From Streptomyces viridochromogenes (GTDB lineage Bacteria; Actinomycetota; Actinomycetes; Streptomycetales; Streptomycetaceae), in the NCBI RefSeq assembly GCF_001270495.1, contig NZ_LGUR01000117.1:310001-374000 (forward strand): a stretch of DNA of 64,000 nt, in the 5' to 3' direction. Below are positions 16,301 through 25,438 of this stretch, piece by piece. The notes beneath the pieces are model-generated. The model was not told the DNA's origin, ran no database searches, and worked only from the letters and a program-made list of their open reading frames with translations. The first letter of the stretch is position 1; every line of letters begins with the position of its first letter. Made by a program: the position numbers and the translations under genes.

Positions 16301-17347
16301 TCAGCGGCGAGCCAGGCGGCTCAGCCGACGTGCAGCCAGCACGCCGACGCCGATCGTGACCGCCCGCCCCACCCTGCCACGGTTGCGGGACAGCCACTCC
16401 TGGCGGCTTCCCGGGCGGGACTCCTCGTCGAAACGCCCGTGCGCCCCGAAGTCCCGCCCGTGCGGACCGTCCGCCGGCGTCCACAGGTTCCCCGGAGCGG
16501 CCTGCTCGCCCTCGTCGTGCTGCGCGTCGAACCCGGTACGCGCCAGATACCGGTCCAGGAACCCGGGAACGACGGCGTTGGCCATCAGCGTCGCCACCGT
16601 CGAACCCCCGACCCAGTACTCCCGGCGCCGCCCGTGCCCCGCGGCGTGCACGATCGCCCGCGCGGCCACCTCCGGCTGGTACACCGGCGCCACCGGCCTG
16701 GCGCGTCCCGGCACACGGCTCAACACCCAGTCGAACTGCGGGGTGTTGAGAGCGGGCATCTGCACCATCGTCGTACGCACCCGGCTCCCGTCGCGGAGCA
16801 GCTCGCAGCGCAGCGACTCGTTGAACCCCTGAATCGCGTGCTTCGCCCCGCAGTACGCCGACTGCAGCGGGACCCCGCGGTAGGCGAGCGCGGAGCCGAC
16901 CTGCACGATCGTGCCCCGGTCGCGCGGCAGCATGTGCCGCAGGGCGGCCCGGGTGCCGAACACATACCCCAGGTACGTCACTTCGGTCACCCGCCGGAAC
17001 TCGTCCGGAGTGATCTCGGTGAAGGGGGCGAAGATCCCGGCGAAGGCGTTGTTGACCCAGACGTCGATCTGCCCGAAGGCGTCGACGACCTGCTGGGCCG
17101 CGTCGTCGACGGCCTTGGCGTCGGCCATGTCCACGGTGACGACCAGGGCCTCACCGCCGGCCCGCTGCACTTCGTCCGCCGCACCGGCGAGACCCTCGCG
17201 TCCCCGGGCGAGCAGGGCGACCCGGTCACCCCGCGCGGCGAAGGCCAGGGCCGCGGCCCGGCCGACACCGCCGCTGGCCCCGGTCACGACGACGGCCCTG
17301 CCGCGCTTCGGCAGGGCCCCCTCCCGCGGCTTGCGCACCGGCCTCAC
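16301..17347 (-). CDS. SDR family oxidoreductase with C-terminal extension
   Basis: 348 aa from GTG at 17347. Rossmann motif TGASGGVGRAAALAF near residue 22, NNAFAG near 98, catalytic Ser in VQVGSALAYRG and YCGAK near 163. The classical SDR core ends around residue 250; the last 100 residues include a hydrophobic segment (TVATLMANAVVPGFL) and a basic end RRLSRLARR, as in longer membrane-associated actinobacterial SDRs. The substrate is unknown. The GTG overlaps the stop codon of the holin-like gene (GTGA), forming a two-gene operon. Confidence 0.87.
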   Translation of the reverse strand: MRPVRKPREGALPKRGRAVVVTGASGGVGRAAALAFAARGDRVALLARGREGLAGAADEVQRAGGEALVVTVDMADAKAVDDAAQQVVDAFGQIDVWVNNAFAGIFAPFTEITPDEFRRVTEVTYLGYVFGTRAALRHMLPRDRGTIVQVGSALAYRGVPLQSAYCGAKHAIQGFNESLRCELLRDGSRVRTTMVQMPALNTPQFDWVLSRVPGRARPVAPVYQPEVAARAIVHAAGHGRRREYWVGGSTVATLMANAVVPGFLDRYLARTGFDAQHDEGEQAAPGNLWTPADGPHGRDFGAHGRFDEESRPGSRQEWLSRNRGRVGRAVTIGVGVLAARRLSRLARR

Positions 17348-17865
17348 GCCCGGTGGTGCGGCTGCTCGGGGTCGATGTCGTCCGGGTGCGGCTGCCGCGC
17401 CCCGGGCGCGTGCGGTGTCCCCGCGCCGGGCACTCCCGCCTCGGGCGGGCCGGCCGGCATCGGGGGATACGGCAGGCCGAGCCCGCCGGGCGGGGCGACC
17501 GGGGCGCTGCCGCCGACGGTGCGTCCGGGGGCGTGTCCCGGCTCCGCCGCGTGGTCCGGCATCGGCCGGGACGCCGACGGGCGTGCGGCGCCGCGCAGCG
17601 CATACGCCACCACGCCGAGGATCGCCGCGGTGATCAGTGCCGCGGCCCAGTCCGGCAGCCCGGTGGCGAGGCCCAGCCCGAGGGCGAGCGCGAGGGCCGC
17701 GCCCGCGTACAGGGCGACGGCGCCGGAACCGGCGTAGAGCATGGCCCGGCGGCGCTGCCTGCGTGTCTGCTCGCGCAGTTCGTCGCGCACGGTCTCCCGC
17801 GCCACCTGCGCCAGCTCGTCGACCAGTTGCTTGTCCAGGTGCTCAAGATGATCCAAGCGGTCCAT
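17344..17865 (-). CDS. Phage holin-like (Actinobacterial Holin-X type) membrane protein
   Basis: 173 aa. Residues 1-40 are helical and charged (LDKQLVDELAQVARETVRDE), then two membrane segments (LYAGSGAVALYAGAALALAL and WAAALITAAILGVVAYAL), then a Pro/Gly-rich tail. This layout fits the actinobacterial phage-holin-3-like superfamily found as ordinary chromosomal genes; lysis function is not implied. Translationally coupled with the SDR downstream. Confidence 0.7.
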   Translation of the reverse strand: MDRLDHLEHLDKQLVDELAQVARETVRDELREQTRRQRRRAMLYAGSGAVALYAGAALALALGLGLATGLPDWAAALITAAILGVVAYALRGAARPSASRPMPDHAAEPGHAPGRTVGGSAPVAPPGGLGLPYPPMPAGPPEAGVPGAGTPHAPGARQPHPDDIDPEQPHHRA

Positions 17866-18000
17866 GGGCGCCGAGTACCCGCACAGGCGTGCGCATAACA
17901 GCGTGTGTCACGGCACGTACCCGCACGTGAACCCCTCGGAGTGAGGGGATCGCGTGAAACGATCTCCCCAGCCCCGGCTCCCCCAACTAGGCTCGTCCGT

Positions 18001-18348
18001 ATGGACATCCTGGGAACCACGCTGCGCGTGTGCGTCGACGACCTGGAGAGGGCAGTCCCCTTCTACGAACGGCTCGCGGGCGGCCAAGCCCTCCGCTTCG
18101 AACGCGGCGGCGTCCAGGTGGCCGCGATCGGCTGCTTCCTGCTGATGAGCGGCCCGGAGGCCGAGCTGGAGGTGCTGCGCAAGGTCGCGGCGACGATCGC
18201 CGTGAAGGACGTCGAGGAGGCCCACCAGGTGCTCACCGAACTGGGTGCGCACATCATCGCGGGTCCGGTGCCGACGCCGGTGGGCCGCAACCTGATCGCG
18301 ATGCATCCCGACGGGGCGATCTACGAGTACGTGGACCGCCAGGGCTGA
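18001..18348 (+). CDS. VOC family (glyoxalase-like) protein
   Basis: 115 aa. Single vicinal-oxygen-chelate module: LGTTLRVCVDDLERAVPFYE at the start and HPDGAIYEYVD at the end, the paired beta-alpha-beta-beta-beta units of the fold. Likely a dimer; metal and substrate are unknown. Transcribed alone. Confidence 0.8.
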   Translation: MDILGTTLRVCVDDLERAVPFYERLAGGQALRFERGGVQVAAIGCFLLMSGPEAELEVLRKVAATIAVKDVEEAHQVLTELGAHIIAGPVPTPVGRNLIAMHPDGAIYEYVDRQG

Positions 18349-18351
18349 TCG

Positions 18352-18424
18352 TCAGGGCTGGTCCAAGGCCGACACGATGATGTCGGCCAGCAGCGCGACG
18401 AGTTCGCCGGGGGGCGCCGGCCGG
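18352..18424 (-). pseudogene. Possible remnant of a TetR-type regulator C-terminus
   Basis: On the minus strand the 23 codons before a TGA at 18352 read PPGELVALLADIIVSALDQP, which looks like the last helix of TetR-family repressors. The frame has no start and is immediately preceded by the stop of the acetyltransferase gene. It may be the scar of a deletion. The match is short and by eye only. Confidence 0.3.
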
Positions 18425-18973
18425 CTAGGCCCGCATCTCGGCGGTGATCGCCCACCGCTCGTGATCCCGCCAGGCCCCGTCGATGAAGAGCATGCCCGGC
18501 GAGAAGCCCTCCAGGCGGAAGCCGCAGGCGCGGGCGAGGGCGATCGAGGCGGTGTTGGCCGGCTGGACGTTGATCTCCAGCCGGTGCAGCCGCAGCGGCC
18601 CGAAGGCGTGGCCCACCACCAGGTCGAGACCCTCGCGCATCAGGCCGCGCCCGGCCGCGTGGGCGAAGGCGCCGTAGCCCAGGGCCCCGCACTGGAAGGC
18701 GCCCTCGACGATGTTGTTGATGTTGACGAACCCGGCGATCCCCCCACCGTCGTCCTTCGCGCAGACCAGGAACCCCGCCTTGCTCGGATCCTCGATCAGC
18801 CGTCCCGCGTAGGCGGCGTACGCCGCGGCGCCGTCCGGCGGGAAGAGCCACGGATGGTGCAGTTCCTTGCTCTCCCGGGCACGCGCCGTGAACTCCGCGC
18901 TGTCCTCGTACGTGAAGTGACGTATGCCCACGCGGGGGCCTTCGGCGAGATAGCGGGACGCGGGGTGAGGCAT
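18425..18973 (-). CDS. GNAT family N-acetyltransferase
   Basis: 182 aa. RimJ/RimL-like acetyltransferase: VGIRHFTYEDSAEFTARARE, GFVNINNIVEGAFQCGALGY, GRGLMREGLDLVVGHAF (acetyl-CoA loop) and RLEINVQPANTASIALARAC GF-type block. It acetylates an amino group, perhaps a protein N-terminus or a small amine. Monocistronic. Confidence 0.88.
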   Translation of the reverse strand: MPHPASRYLAEGPRVGIRHFTYEDSAEFTARARESKELHHPWLFPPDGAAAYAAYAGRLIEDPSKAGFLVCAKDDGGGIAGFVNINNIVEGAFQCGALGYGAFAHAAGRGLMREGLDLVVGHAFGPLRLHRLEINVQPANTASIALARACGFRLEGFSPGMLFIDGAWRDHERWAITAEMRA

Positions 18974-18995
18974 TGCGCCAGCCTACGACGACCCG

Positions 18996-19253
18996 CTATC
19001 GACGCCGGCCCATGAAGTACGCCCCGACCAGCGCACCGATGACCCCCATGGCGAGCAGCGCCAGCCACAGCGGCATCGTGACCAGGGGCACCAGCAGACG
19101 GATCTCGGTCTCGCGGGTGTTCTCGAAGACGAGGACCAGGGCGAGGGCGAGCAGCACCAGCACGATGATCCCCTTGGGGGTCAGCGCACCGCGCCGGCCG
19201 CTCTGCGTCCCGCCCGCCTTCCTGCCACCCTGCGACGTCGTCCTCGCGGTCAT
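18996..19253 (-). CDS. LapA-domain small membrane protein
   Basis: 85 aa. Basic N-terminus (30 residues), then two membrane segments GIIVLVLLALALVLVFENT and LWLALLAMGVIGALVGAYF ending MGRRR. The FENT motif after the first helix and the Gly-rich second helix are those of LapA/DUF1049 proteins, associated with lipopolysaccharide assembly in proteobacteria and of unknown role in Gram-positives. Confidence 0.75.
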   Translation of the reverse strand: MTARTTSQGGRKAGGTQSGRRGALTPKGIIVLVLLALALVLVFENTRETEIRLLVPLVTMPLWLALLAMGVIGALVGAYFMGRRR

Positions 19254-19309
19254 ATGACTAGGATGCTCCCGGCGACGCGATCACGCATGGTGAGCGACCC
19301 TGCAAGCGC

Positions 19310-21088
19310 TCAGCCGATCACCGGCAGTTCGATCACCCCCGTGTCCTCGGGCGCGCTGACCACGGTCACCGGCTTGATCCCCCGGTTCCCGAAGTACGCG
19401 TCGTCACTCGCCGCGATCACGAACCGCAGCCGGTGCCCCTTCTCGTACCGGTGCACGATCCCCGGCAGGGTCACGGTGAAGCTCTTGGTGACGTCGGGCA
19501 CGCGGACCGGTGCGACCAGCCGGTGCACCAGCGTCTTCGTGCCGTCGGGCGCGACGTCGTACAGCTTGGCGAACAGGACGAGCTTGTCGGCGGCGTCCCC
19601 GGAGTGCTGGGTCCGCTCCGCCCGCGGGGAGACGACCTTCAGGGTGGCCCGGGGTGCGCCCACGACGTCGGTGGTGCGCGCGAGCGGCTCGCTGGTCCAG
19701 CCGAGGTAGGTGCCCTCGGTGTCGTACGGCGCCGGGTCCGGGAGGCCGATGGCTCCGGCGAGTGAGCTCTCGGAGTGGCTGGTGGGGACGAGCCAGTTGG
19801 TGTACGTCCGGCTGCCGCGGGCCACCTTGCGGCGGTTGTCGACGAGCTTGCCGTCGCCGGAGAGGTAGAGCGTCCGGCTGAGCGCGGGGACGCGGTCGGT
19901 GGTGGCGTAGGTGTCGTTGGGGTCGGTGATCCAGTCGCGGTAGTAGGCGAAGTCCGGTCCGGTGTCGACGTTCCGTTTCCCCAGGTAGCGGTCGAACCAG
20001 GCGAGGATGCGGCGGCCGACGTAGCTGGTCTCCAAGTTGCCCTGGCCGAGGTTGAGTTCACCGGCGGCGGGGTCGCTGATGCCGCCGCTGTGGCCCCAGG
20101 ACTGCCAGATCATCTTCGTCGGCGTTCCTTGGGCTTTGAGGGTCTTGTACGTCGCCGTCGCCTCGTTGAGGTTGAAGAGGCTGTCGGCCTGGCCCTGGAC
20201 GAGCAGGGTGGGTGCCTTGACGCGGTTCAGGTACGAGACCGGCGAGACGCCGCGTGCGTAGGTGAGCAGCTCGGCGGTCTGCTTCGCCGGGTAGCGGCCG
20301 GAGTTGAGGGTGCGGACGGTGTCGCAGACCTTGGTGACGAAGTGCAGGCAGGCGAGGGAGTTGACGCGGGAGGGGTCGAGGTTCGGCTCCAGCAGGGGCT
20401 GGCCCTCGCCGATGAGGTAGAAGCCGTTGGCCCACTGCCATTTGAAGGCGCCCGGCACATTGCTGCCGGCTGTCGCGTTGTTCGGGTCGAGGGAGTACAC
20501 CAGGTCGTGCCAGGTGATCATCGGCACCAGCGCGTCGAGGCGCTGGTCGACGGCCGCCGTGGCCAGCTGGATGGCCCCGCCGTAGGAGCCGCCCACCATG
20601 CCGAGGCGCGGGTCGCCCGGGGCGTCGAGGGTGACGAAGTCGGCTTTCGTGCCGTCGTCGGCGGCGCGGCTGCCGCCCAGGAAGTCGATCAGCCGGGAGG
20701 CGGCGACCGCGTCGATGGTGGGGTCGTCGAGCGAGATGAGGCAGCCCGACTCGCCGAAGCCGAGCCCGGAGTAGACGAGGGAGACGTATCCGCGCTGGGC
20801 GAAGGTCTTGCCGATGGCGTCGGTCGAACCGTCGGACTTGCTGCCGCCGAAGCCGTTGGTGGCGAGGACGGCGGGTGCGGGGTGGGCGCGGTCCACGCCC
20901 GCGGGCCGGTACAGGTCGGCGTCGACGATGCAGGTGCGGCCGCCTGCCTGGACGGTGAACTTCAGGGCGGTGACGGTGAACTGGGCGCTCGCGGCGGCGG
21001 CCGGAGCGGTGAGCGCGAGGGGTGCGGTGAGCGTGGCGCCGAGGAGGAGAGCGAGCGGGGCTCGGAATCTGGGCACACGTCGGGACAC
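19310..21088 (-). CDS. Secreted CocE/NonD family alpha/beta hydrolase (S15 peptidase-like)
   Basis: 592 aa. GTG at 21088 is preferred (GGAGG 5 nt upstream) over the GTG at 21100. A signal peptide with Ala-rich cleavage site ends near residue 34 (LALTAPAAAA). The alpha/beta hydrolase domain has the nucleophile elbow GGSYGG near residue 165 and GHSGG near residue 336; a C-terminal jelly-roll domain (residues about 430-590) is typical of X-Pro dipeptidyl peptidase/cocaine esterase proteins. It is exported and likely hydrolyses an ester or peptide outside the cell. Its promoter region holds two palindromes, suggesting repressor control. Confidence 0.87.
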   Translation of the reverse strand: MSRRVPRFRAPLALLLGATLTAPLALTAPAAAASAQFTVTALKFTVQAGGRTCIVDADLYRPAGVDRAHPAPAVLATNGFGGSKSDGSTDAIGKTFAQRGYVSLVYSGLGFGESGCLISLDDPTIDAVAASRLIDFLGGSRAADDGTKADFVTLDAPGDPRLGMVGGSYGGAIQLATAAVDQRLDALVPMITWHDLVYSLDPNNATAGSNVPGAFKWQWANGFYLIGEGQPLLEPNLDPSRVNSLACLHFVTKVCDTVRTLNSGRYPAKQTAELLTYARGVSPVSYLNRVKAPTLLVQGQADSLFNLNEATATYKTLKAQGTPTKMIWQSWGHSGGISDPAAGELNLGQGNLETSYVGRRILAWFDRYLGKRNVDTGPDFAYYRDWITDPNDTYATTDRVPALSRTLYLSGDGKLVDNRRKVARGSRTYTNWLVPTSHSESSLAGAIGLPDPAPYDTEGTYLGWTSEPLARTTDVVGAPRATLKVVSPRAERTQHSGDAADKLVLFAKLYDVAPDGTKTLVHRLVAPVRVPDVTKSFTVTLPGIVHRYEKGHRLRFVIAASDDAYFGNRGIKPVTVVSAPEDTGVIELPVIG

Positions 21089-21129
21089 GGAGACCTCCAC
21101 ACTGAGGCACGTTGAGGACAGCCCTGTTT

Positions 21130-21153
21130 ACCGACCAGTAAGTACTGGCCGGT
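21130..21153. promoter_or_regulatory. Palindromic operator of TetR type upstream of the CocE-like gene
   Basis: ACCGACCAGTA-AG-TACTGGCCGGT: a 24-bp inverted repeat with a single mismatch around a 2-nt centre. It lies 42-65 nt before the GTG of the secreted hydrolase. Length and spacing fit TetR-family dimers. No intact TetR gene is adjacent. Confidence 0.6.
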
Positions 21154-21163
21154 TGTCATGGTG

Positions 21164-21175
21164 TGACACGTGTCA
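21164..21175. promoter_or_regulatory. Second palindrome TGACACGTGTCA
   Basis: A perfect 12-bp palindrome containing a CACGTG core, 10 nt from the TetR-type operator. It may bind a second regulator or be part of the promoter. Function is inferred from symmetry only. Confidence 0.4.
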
Positions 21176-21231
21176 GACGAGGTCAATCGCCGTGACGGTG
21201 GTTTCTTGACAGAAATTCAGTGAAGGGCGGG

Positions 21232-22167
21232 TCAGGCGAGGGCGGGCTCGTCGAGGGTCAACGTCCCCGCGTCGGCGTCGAGTTCGGCGCCGACCCCGAG
21301 GGGAATCGTCAGCGCCCCTTCACCGTGCCCGAACCCGAACTCCTCCACAACGGGCACACCGAGGCCGCCCAGCCGGTCAGACAGCAGCGCACGCACCCGC
21401 TCGTACGGCTCGCACTCCTGCCACGACCCGAGCAGCACCCCGCGCACGCCGTCGAACAGGCCGGCCCGCAGGAGTTGGGTGAGACAGCGGTCGAGCCGGT
21501 ACGTCTCCTCACCCACGTCCTCCAGGCACAGCAGTCCGCCGCGCGCGGAGGTCCGGGCGTGCGGGGTGCCCGCCTCGGCCGCGAGCAGACAGAGACAGCC
21601 GCCGAACGTGACGCCGCGCGCCCGGCCCGGTACCAGCGCGGAGCCGGTGGAGGTGATCGTGCGCACCGACTCCGGCTCGAACAGGGTGGCCCTCAGATGC
21701 TCCTGCGCCCGCGCGTTCTTGATGAAGTCGATGCCCGCCGCCATCGGCCCGTAGAGCGTGGCCAGCCCGAGCCGCGTGGCGAACGCCTCGTGCATCACCG
21801 TGACGTCGCTGAATCCGACGAACACCTTCGGCCCGGCCGCCCGCATCGCCTCCCAGTCGAGAAGGCCGACCATGCGCTGGGCCCCGTAACCGCCCCGGGC
21901 GCACAGCACCGCGGCCACGGAAGGGTCGCACCAGGCGGTCTCCAGATCGGCGGCCCGGTCGGCGTCGCTGCCCGCCAGATAGGCGAACTGCCCGTGCCGG
22001 TCCAGCACATGGGGTGCCACCACCGGATCGAGATCCCAGCCGCGCAGTATGTCGAGCCCGGCCTGCAGCCGCTCCTCGGACACCGGCCCGCTGGGTGCGA
22101 CGACGGCCACGCGGGCGCCGGGGGCGAGGCGGGACGGCCGCAGGAGCGGCCGTACGGGCGTGTTCAC
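21232..22167 (-). CDS. LD-carboxypeptidase (peptidase S66)
   Basis: 311 aa from GTG at 22167. VAVVAPSGPVSEERLQAGLD at the N-terminus, RGGYGAQRM, nucleophile Ser in FVGFSDVTV, Glu in CLEDVGEETYRLDR and His in FGFGHGEGA: the full Ser-Glu-His set of S66 enzymes. The family removes D-Ala from L,D-linked muropeptide tails in peptidoglycan recycling or hydrolyses microcin-like peptides. The GTG overlaps the stop of the S9 peptidase gene (GTGA), so the two are coupled. Confidence 0.9.
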   Translation of the reverse strand: MNTPVRPLLRPSRLAPGARVAVVAPSGPVSEERLQAGLDILRGWDLDPVVAPHVLDRHGQFAYLAGSDADRAADLETAWCDPSVAAVLCARGGYGAQRMVGLLDWEAMRAAGPKVFVGFSDVTVMHEAFATRLGLATLYGPMAAGIDFIKNARAQEHLRATLFEPESVRTITSTGSALVPGRARGVTFGGCLCLLAAEAGTPHARTSARGGLLCLEDVGEETYRLDRCLTQLLRAGLFDGVRGVLLGSWQECEPYERVRALLSDRLGGLGVPVVEEFGFGHGEGALTIPLGVGAELDADAGTLTLDEPALA

Positions 22168-24128
22168 TTGGTGAGCTCCAGTTTCGGCACTCCGGGCGGG
22201 TTGAGTCCGAAGGCCTGGGCGTACAGGGAGAGTTCGGACTCCAGGACGCGGATCATGGTCTCCGCCCGCCGGAAACCGTGGCCCTCCCCCTCGAAGGCGA
22301 TGTAGGCGTGCGGCACCCGGCGTCCCTCCATGCGGGCGAGGAACCGCTCGCACTGGGCGGGCGGGCAGATGACGTCGTCCAGACCCTGGAGCAGCAGGAA
22401 CGGCACGGTGAGACGGTCGGCGTGCACGGCGGGTGACCGTTCCGCGTACCGTGCCGGCACCTCGGCGAGCGGTCCGACCAGGGTCTCCAGGTACCGCGAC
22501 TCCAAGTCGTGGGTCTCCCCGGCACCCCAGCCGGCCAGGTCGAGGATGGGGTAGAGGATCGTGCCGCAGGCGTAGACGTCGGTGGTGGTGAGCGACGCGG
22601 CCGCGGTCCAGCCGCCCGCGCTGCCGCCGCGGATGGCGAGCCGGTCGCGGTCGGCTGTGCCCTCGTCGGCGAGGGCGAGCGCGACGGCCGCGCAGTCCTC
22701 GACGTCGACCACGCCCCACTGCTCGCGCAGCCGGTTGCGGTACTCCCTGCCGTACCCGGTGGAGCCGCCGTAGTTGACCTCGGCGACCCCGATGCCGCGC
22801 GAGGTGAAGTAGGCGATGGCCAGGTCGAGCACGAGGGGCGCCCGGCCGGTCGGCCCGCCGTGCGCCCAGACGACGAACGGAGGCGGGGTATGGGCGGGGG
22901 CCACGCACCCGGGGTTGTGGGGTGGGTAGACGTGCGCGTGGATCTCGTCCCCGGCGGGGCCGGTGAAGGTGCGGATCTGCGGCTCGGGGTAGTAGGCGGG
23001 GTCGACGGCGTCGTCGTGTTCGGCGCCGATGACCCGGGCACGGCCCGTACAGGTGTCGAGTTCGACCACCTCGTGCGCGCTGCGCGGGCTGGCGCCGACG
23101 GCGACGATCCGCTCGCCGTACACCGCGAGTGTCGGCTCGAACTCCGTCCAGGGGCCCGCCGCGTCGACGATCTCGCCGGTCTCGGGGTCCAGCACCCCGA
23201 GGGCGGTCGGCCCGCGGCCGTGCACCACGGCGACGAGCCCGCCCTCCAGTGGGGCGAACCAGCGCAGGCCCGGCTTCCACAGCGGCCCGCCGAACTCCTC
23301 GTCGCGCGGGCACAGGGGGTCGCCGTCGCGGTAGAGGTTCCACCAGCCGCCGCGGTCGCTGACGTACAGCAGCCGGCCGTCAAACGCCCAGTCGACCTGG
23401 GCGATCGACTCCTCCGGGCCACCGGCGACGGCCCGCGGGCTGCCGAGCGTGCCGTCGGCGCCGACGTCGGCGACCAGCAGCTCCGTGCCGTCCCAGGGCA
23501 TGCGCGGATGGTCCCAGGCGAGCCAGGCCGTCCGCCGCCCGTCGGGCGAGATCCGCGGCCCGGTGACGAACCGGTGCCGGTCGTCGGTGAGTTCGCGTAC
23601 GGCGTTGCGGTCCTCGGCCGCCGATCCGTTCAGCGGGACGGCGGCCAGGACGCGCCGCACATCGGTGGGCCCCTCCCCCGTGAACTCCTCCAGCACGCAC
23701 CACACTTCGCCGAGTTCGAGCCGCACCTGCGGCTCCGCCCAGCGCAGTCCGCCGCCCACGGCCGACACGGGAGTGAGCGGTCGCGGCTCGCCGCCCTCGT
23801 CGTACCGGTAGAGCCGCTGATCGGCGAAGTCGACGAAGACGACGAGCGGCCGCCCGTCGACCAGCACGCCCGCCCAGGGCTGCCCGCCGTACTCGACGAC
23901 CCTGCTGCGCACGTTCCACGGAGCGGGCAGCACGGAGTCCTCCATCCCCTCGGCCCGCCGCCGCACCAGGGTGCGCCGGCCGCCCTCCGTGGGCCGCGGC
24001 TCGGTCCACCACACCTCGTCGCCGACGAAGCCCACCCACTCGGGGTGCCCGTCGTGGGTGGCGGCGAGGGCCGCGTCGATGGGCGAGGGCCAGGAACCGT
24101 ACGCCAGCGTCCGCACTGTCTCCCCCAT
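22164..24128 (-). CDS. S9 family prolyl oligopeptidase-type peptidase
   Basis: 654 aa. N-terminal 380 residues form a beta-propeller (WDHPRMPWDGTELLVADVGA, GGWWNLYRDGD blades); the C-terminal alpha/beta hydrolase has GGSAGGW (nucleophile Ser), QGLDDVI (Asp) and GEGHGF (His). No signal peptide, so cytoplasmic. It cleaves short peptides at the acyl-aminoacyl or prolyl bond. The ATG at 24128 is used; a GTG 12 nt inside is an alternative. Lies 5 nt after the M20 gene and overlaps the S66 gene. Confidence 0.9.
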   Translation of the reverse strand: MGETVRTLAYGSWPSPIDAALAATHDGHPEWVGFVGDEVWWTEPRPTEGGRRTLVRRRAEGMEDSVLPAPWNVRSRVVEYGGQPWAGVLVDGRPLVVFVDFADQRLYRYDEGGEPRPLTPVSAVGGGLRWAEPQVRLELGEVWCVLEEFTGEGPTDVRRVLAAVPLNGSAAEDRNAVRELTDDRHRFVTGPRISPDGRRTAWLAWDHPRMPWDGTELLVADVGADGTLGSPRAVAGGPEESIAQVDWAFDGRLLYVSDRGGWWNLYRDGDPLCPRDEEFGGPLWKPGLRWFAPLEGGLVAVVHGRGPTALGVLDPETGEIVDAAGPWTEFEPTLAVYGERIVAVGASPRSAHEVVELDTCTGRARVIGAEHDDAVDPAYYPEPQIRTFTGPAGDEIHAHVYPPHNPGCVAPAHTPPPFVVWAHGGPTGRAPLVLDLAIAYFTSRGIGVAEVNYGGSTGYGREYRNRLREQWGVVDVEDCAAVALALADEGTADRDRLAIRGGSAGGWTAAASLTTTDVYACGTILYPILDLAGWGAGETHDLESRYLETLVGPLAEVPARYAERSPAVHADRLTVPFLLLQGLDDVICPPAQCERFLARMEGRRVPHAYIAFEGEGHGFRRAETMIRVLESELSLYAQAFGLNPPGVPKLELTK

Positions 24129-24133
24129 CTCGC

Positions 24134-25438
24134 CTAGGCCGTCCGCAGGAAGCGGTCGAGGACACGGACGCCGAAGTGCAGCGCCTCCACCGGCACGCGC
24201 TCGTCGACACCGTGGAACATCGCCCCGTAGTCGTAGCCCTCCGGCAGCTTCAGCGGGGAGAAGCCGTAGCCGGTGATGCCGAGCCGTGAGAACTGCTTGG
24301 CGTCCGTGCCGCCGGGCATGCAGTACGGCACGACGTGCCCCTCGGGTGCGAACTCCTCGACGGCGGCGCGCATCCTGGCGTACGTCGGCGAGTCCACCGG
24401 CGACTGGAGGGCCACCTCGCGATGGTGGAACTCCCAGTCCACGTCGGGCCCGGTGAGTTCGTCGAGGGTGGCACGGAACTCGTCCTCGATGCCCGGGAGA
24501 TAGCGGCCGTCGACGTAGGCCACGGCCTCCCCGGGGACCACGTTGACCTTGTAACCCGCCTCCAGCATGGTCGGGTTGGCGCTGTTGCGGACGGTCGCCT
24601 CGACGAGCCCGGCCACCGGGCCGAGCTTCTCCAGCAAGCCGTCCACGTCGTCCAGGTCGGCCTCCAGGCCGTACAGCGCGGCGAGTTCGGTGAGGGCGGC
24701 GCGGACCGTCGGGGTCAGCCGCAGCGGCCACTCGTGGGCGCCGATCCGGGTGACGGCGGCGGCGAGGCGGGTCACCGCGTTCTCCCCGTTGGGCCGGGAG
24801 CCGTGCGCGGCCTTCCCGCGTGCGGTGAGCTTGACCCAGCCGGTGCCGCGCTCCCCCGCCGCGATCGGGTAGATCTGCCGCCCGCTGCCGTCGTGGACGG
24901 TGAAGGCGCCGGACTCGCTGAAGCCCTCGGTGCAGCCCTCGAAGAGCCCCGCGTGCCGGTCGGCGAGGAACCCGGAGCCGTCCTCGGCGCTGGCCTCCTC
25001 GTCGGCGGTGAACGCGATCACGACGTCCCGTCGGGGCCGTACGCCCTGCCGGGCCCAGGCCCGGACGACGGCCAGGATCATCGCGTCCATGTTCTTCATG
25101 TCGACCGCGCCCCGCCCCCACACCACCCCGTCGCGGATCTCCCCGGAGAAGGGGTGCACGCTCCACTCGGCGGCCTGCGCCGGCACCACGTCCAGATGAC
25201 CGTGGACCAGCAGCGCGTCGGCCGACGGGTCGGTGCCCTCGAAGCGGGCGACGACGTTCGTCCGGCCCTTGGTGCGCTCCAGCATCGTGGGCTCCAGGCC
25301 CGCCTCGGCCAGCCACTCGGCGGCGTACTCCGCGGCCGGGCGCTCCTGGCAGTCGCCGCCGCCCCGGTTGGTCGTGTCGATGCGGATGAGGTCGGAGGTG
25401 AACGTCACGACCTCGTCCAGTGCCTGCTGGTCAGCCAT
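24134..25438 (-). CDS. M20/M25/M40 family metallopeptidase
   Basis: 434 aa. Zinc ligands in GHLDVVP, GAVDMKN, ADEEASAEDGSG and the terminal MFHGVDERVPV; a dimerisation lid lies between residues 190 and 310. The family hydrolyses dipeptides or N-acyl amino acids in the cytoplasm. The ATG at 25438 overlaps the end of the M55 gene by 8 nt. Part of a four-gene peptidase operon with S9 and S66 enzymes downstream. Confidence 0.9.
   Translation of the reverse strand: MADQQALDEVVTFTSDLIRIDTTNRGGGDCQERPAAEYAAEWLAEAGLEPTMLERTKGRTNVVARFEGTDPSADALLVHGHLDVVPAQAAEWSVHPFSGEIRDGVVWGRGAVDMKNMDAMILAVVRAWARQGVRPRRDVVIAFTADEEASAEDGSGFLADRHAGLFEGCTEGFSESGAFTVHDGSGRQIYPIAAGERGTGWVKLTARGKAAHGSRPNGENAVTRLAAAVTRIGAHEWPLRLTPTVRAALTELAALYGLEADLDDVDGLLEKLGPVAGLVEATVRNSANPTMLEAGYKVNVVPGEAVAYVDGRYLPGIEDEFRATLDELTGPDVDWEFHHREVALQSPVDSPTYARMRAAVEEFAPEGHVVPYCMPGGTDAKQFSRLGITGYGFSPLKLPEGYDYGAMFHGVDERVPVEALHFGVRVLDRFLRTA

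Noticed and set aside
17344..17865. Holin as evidence of a phage lysis module in the left part
   Set aside because: Coupled to an SDR gene with no endolysin or other phage gene; this family is common as an ordinary chromosomal gene.
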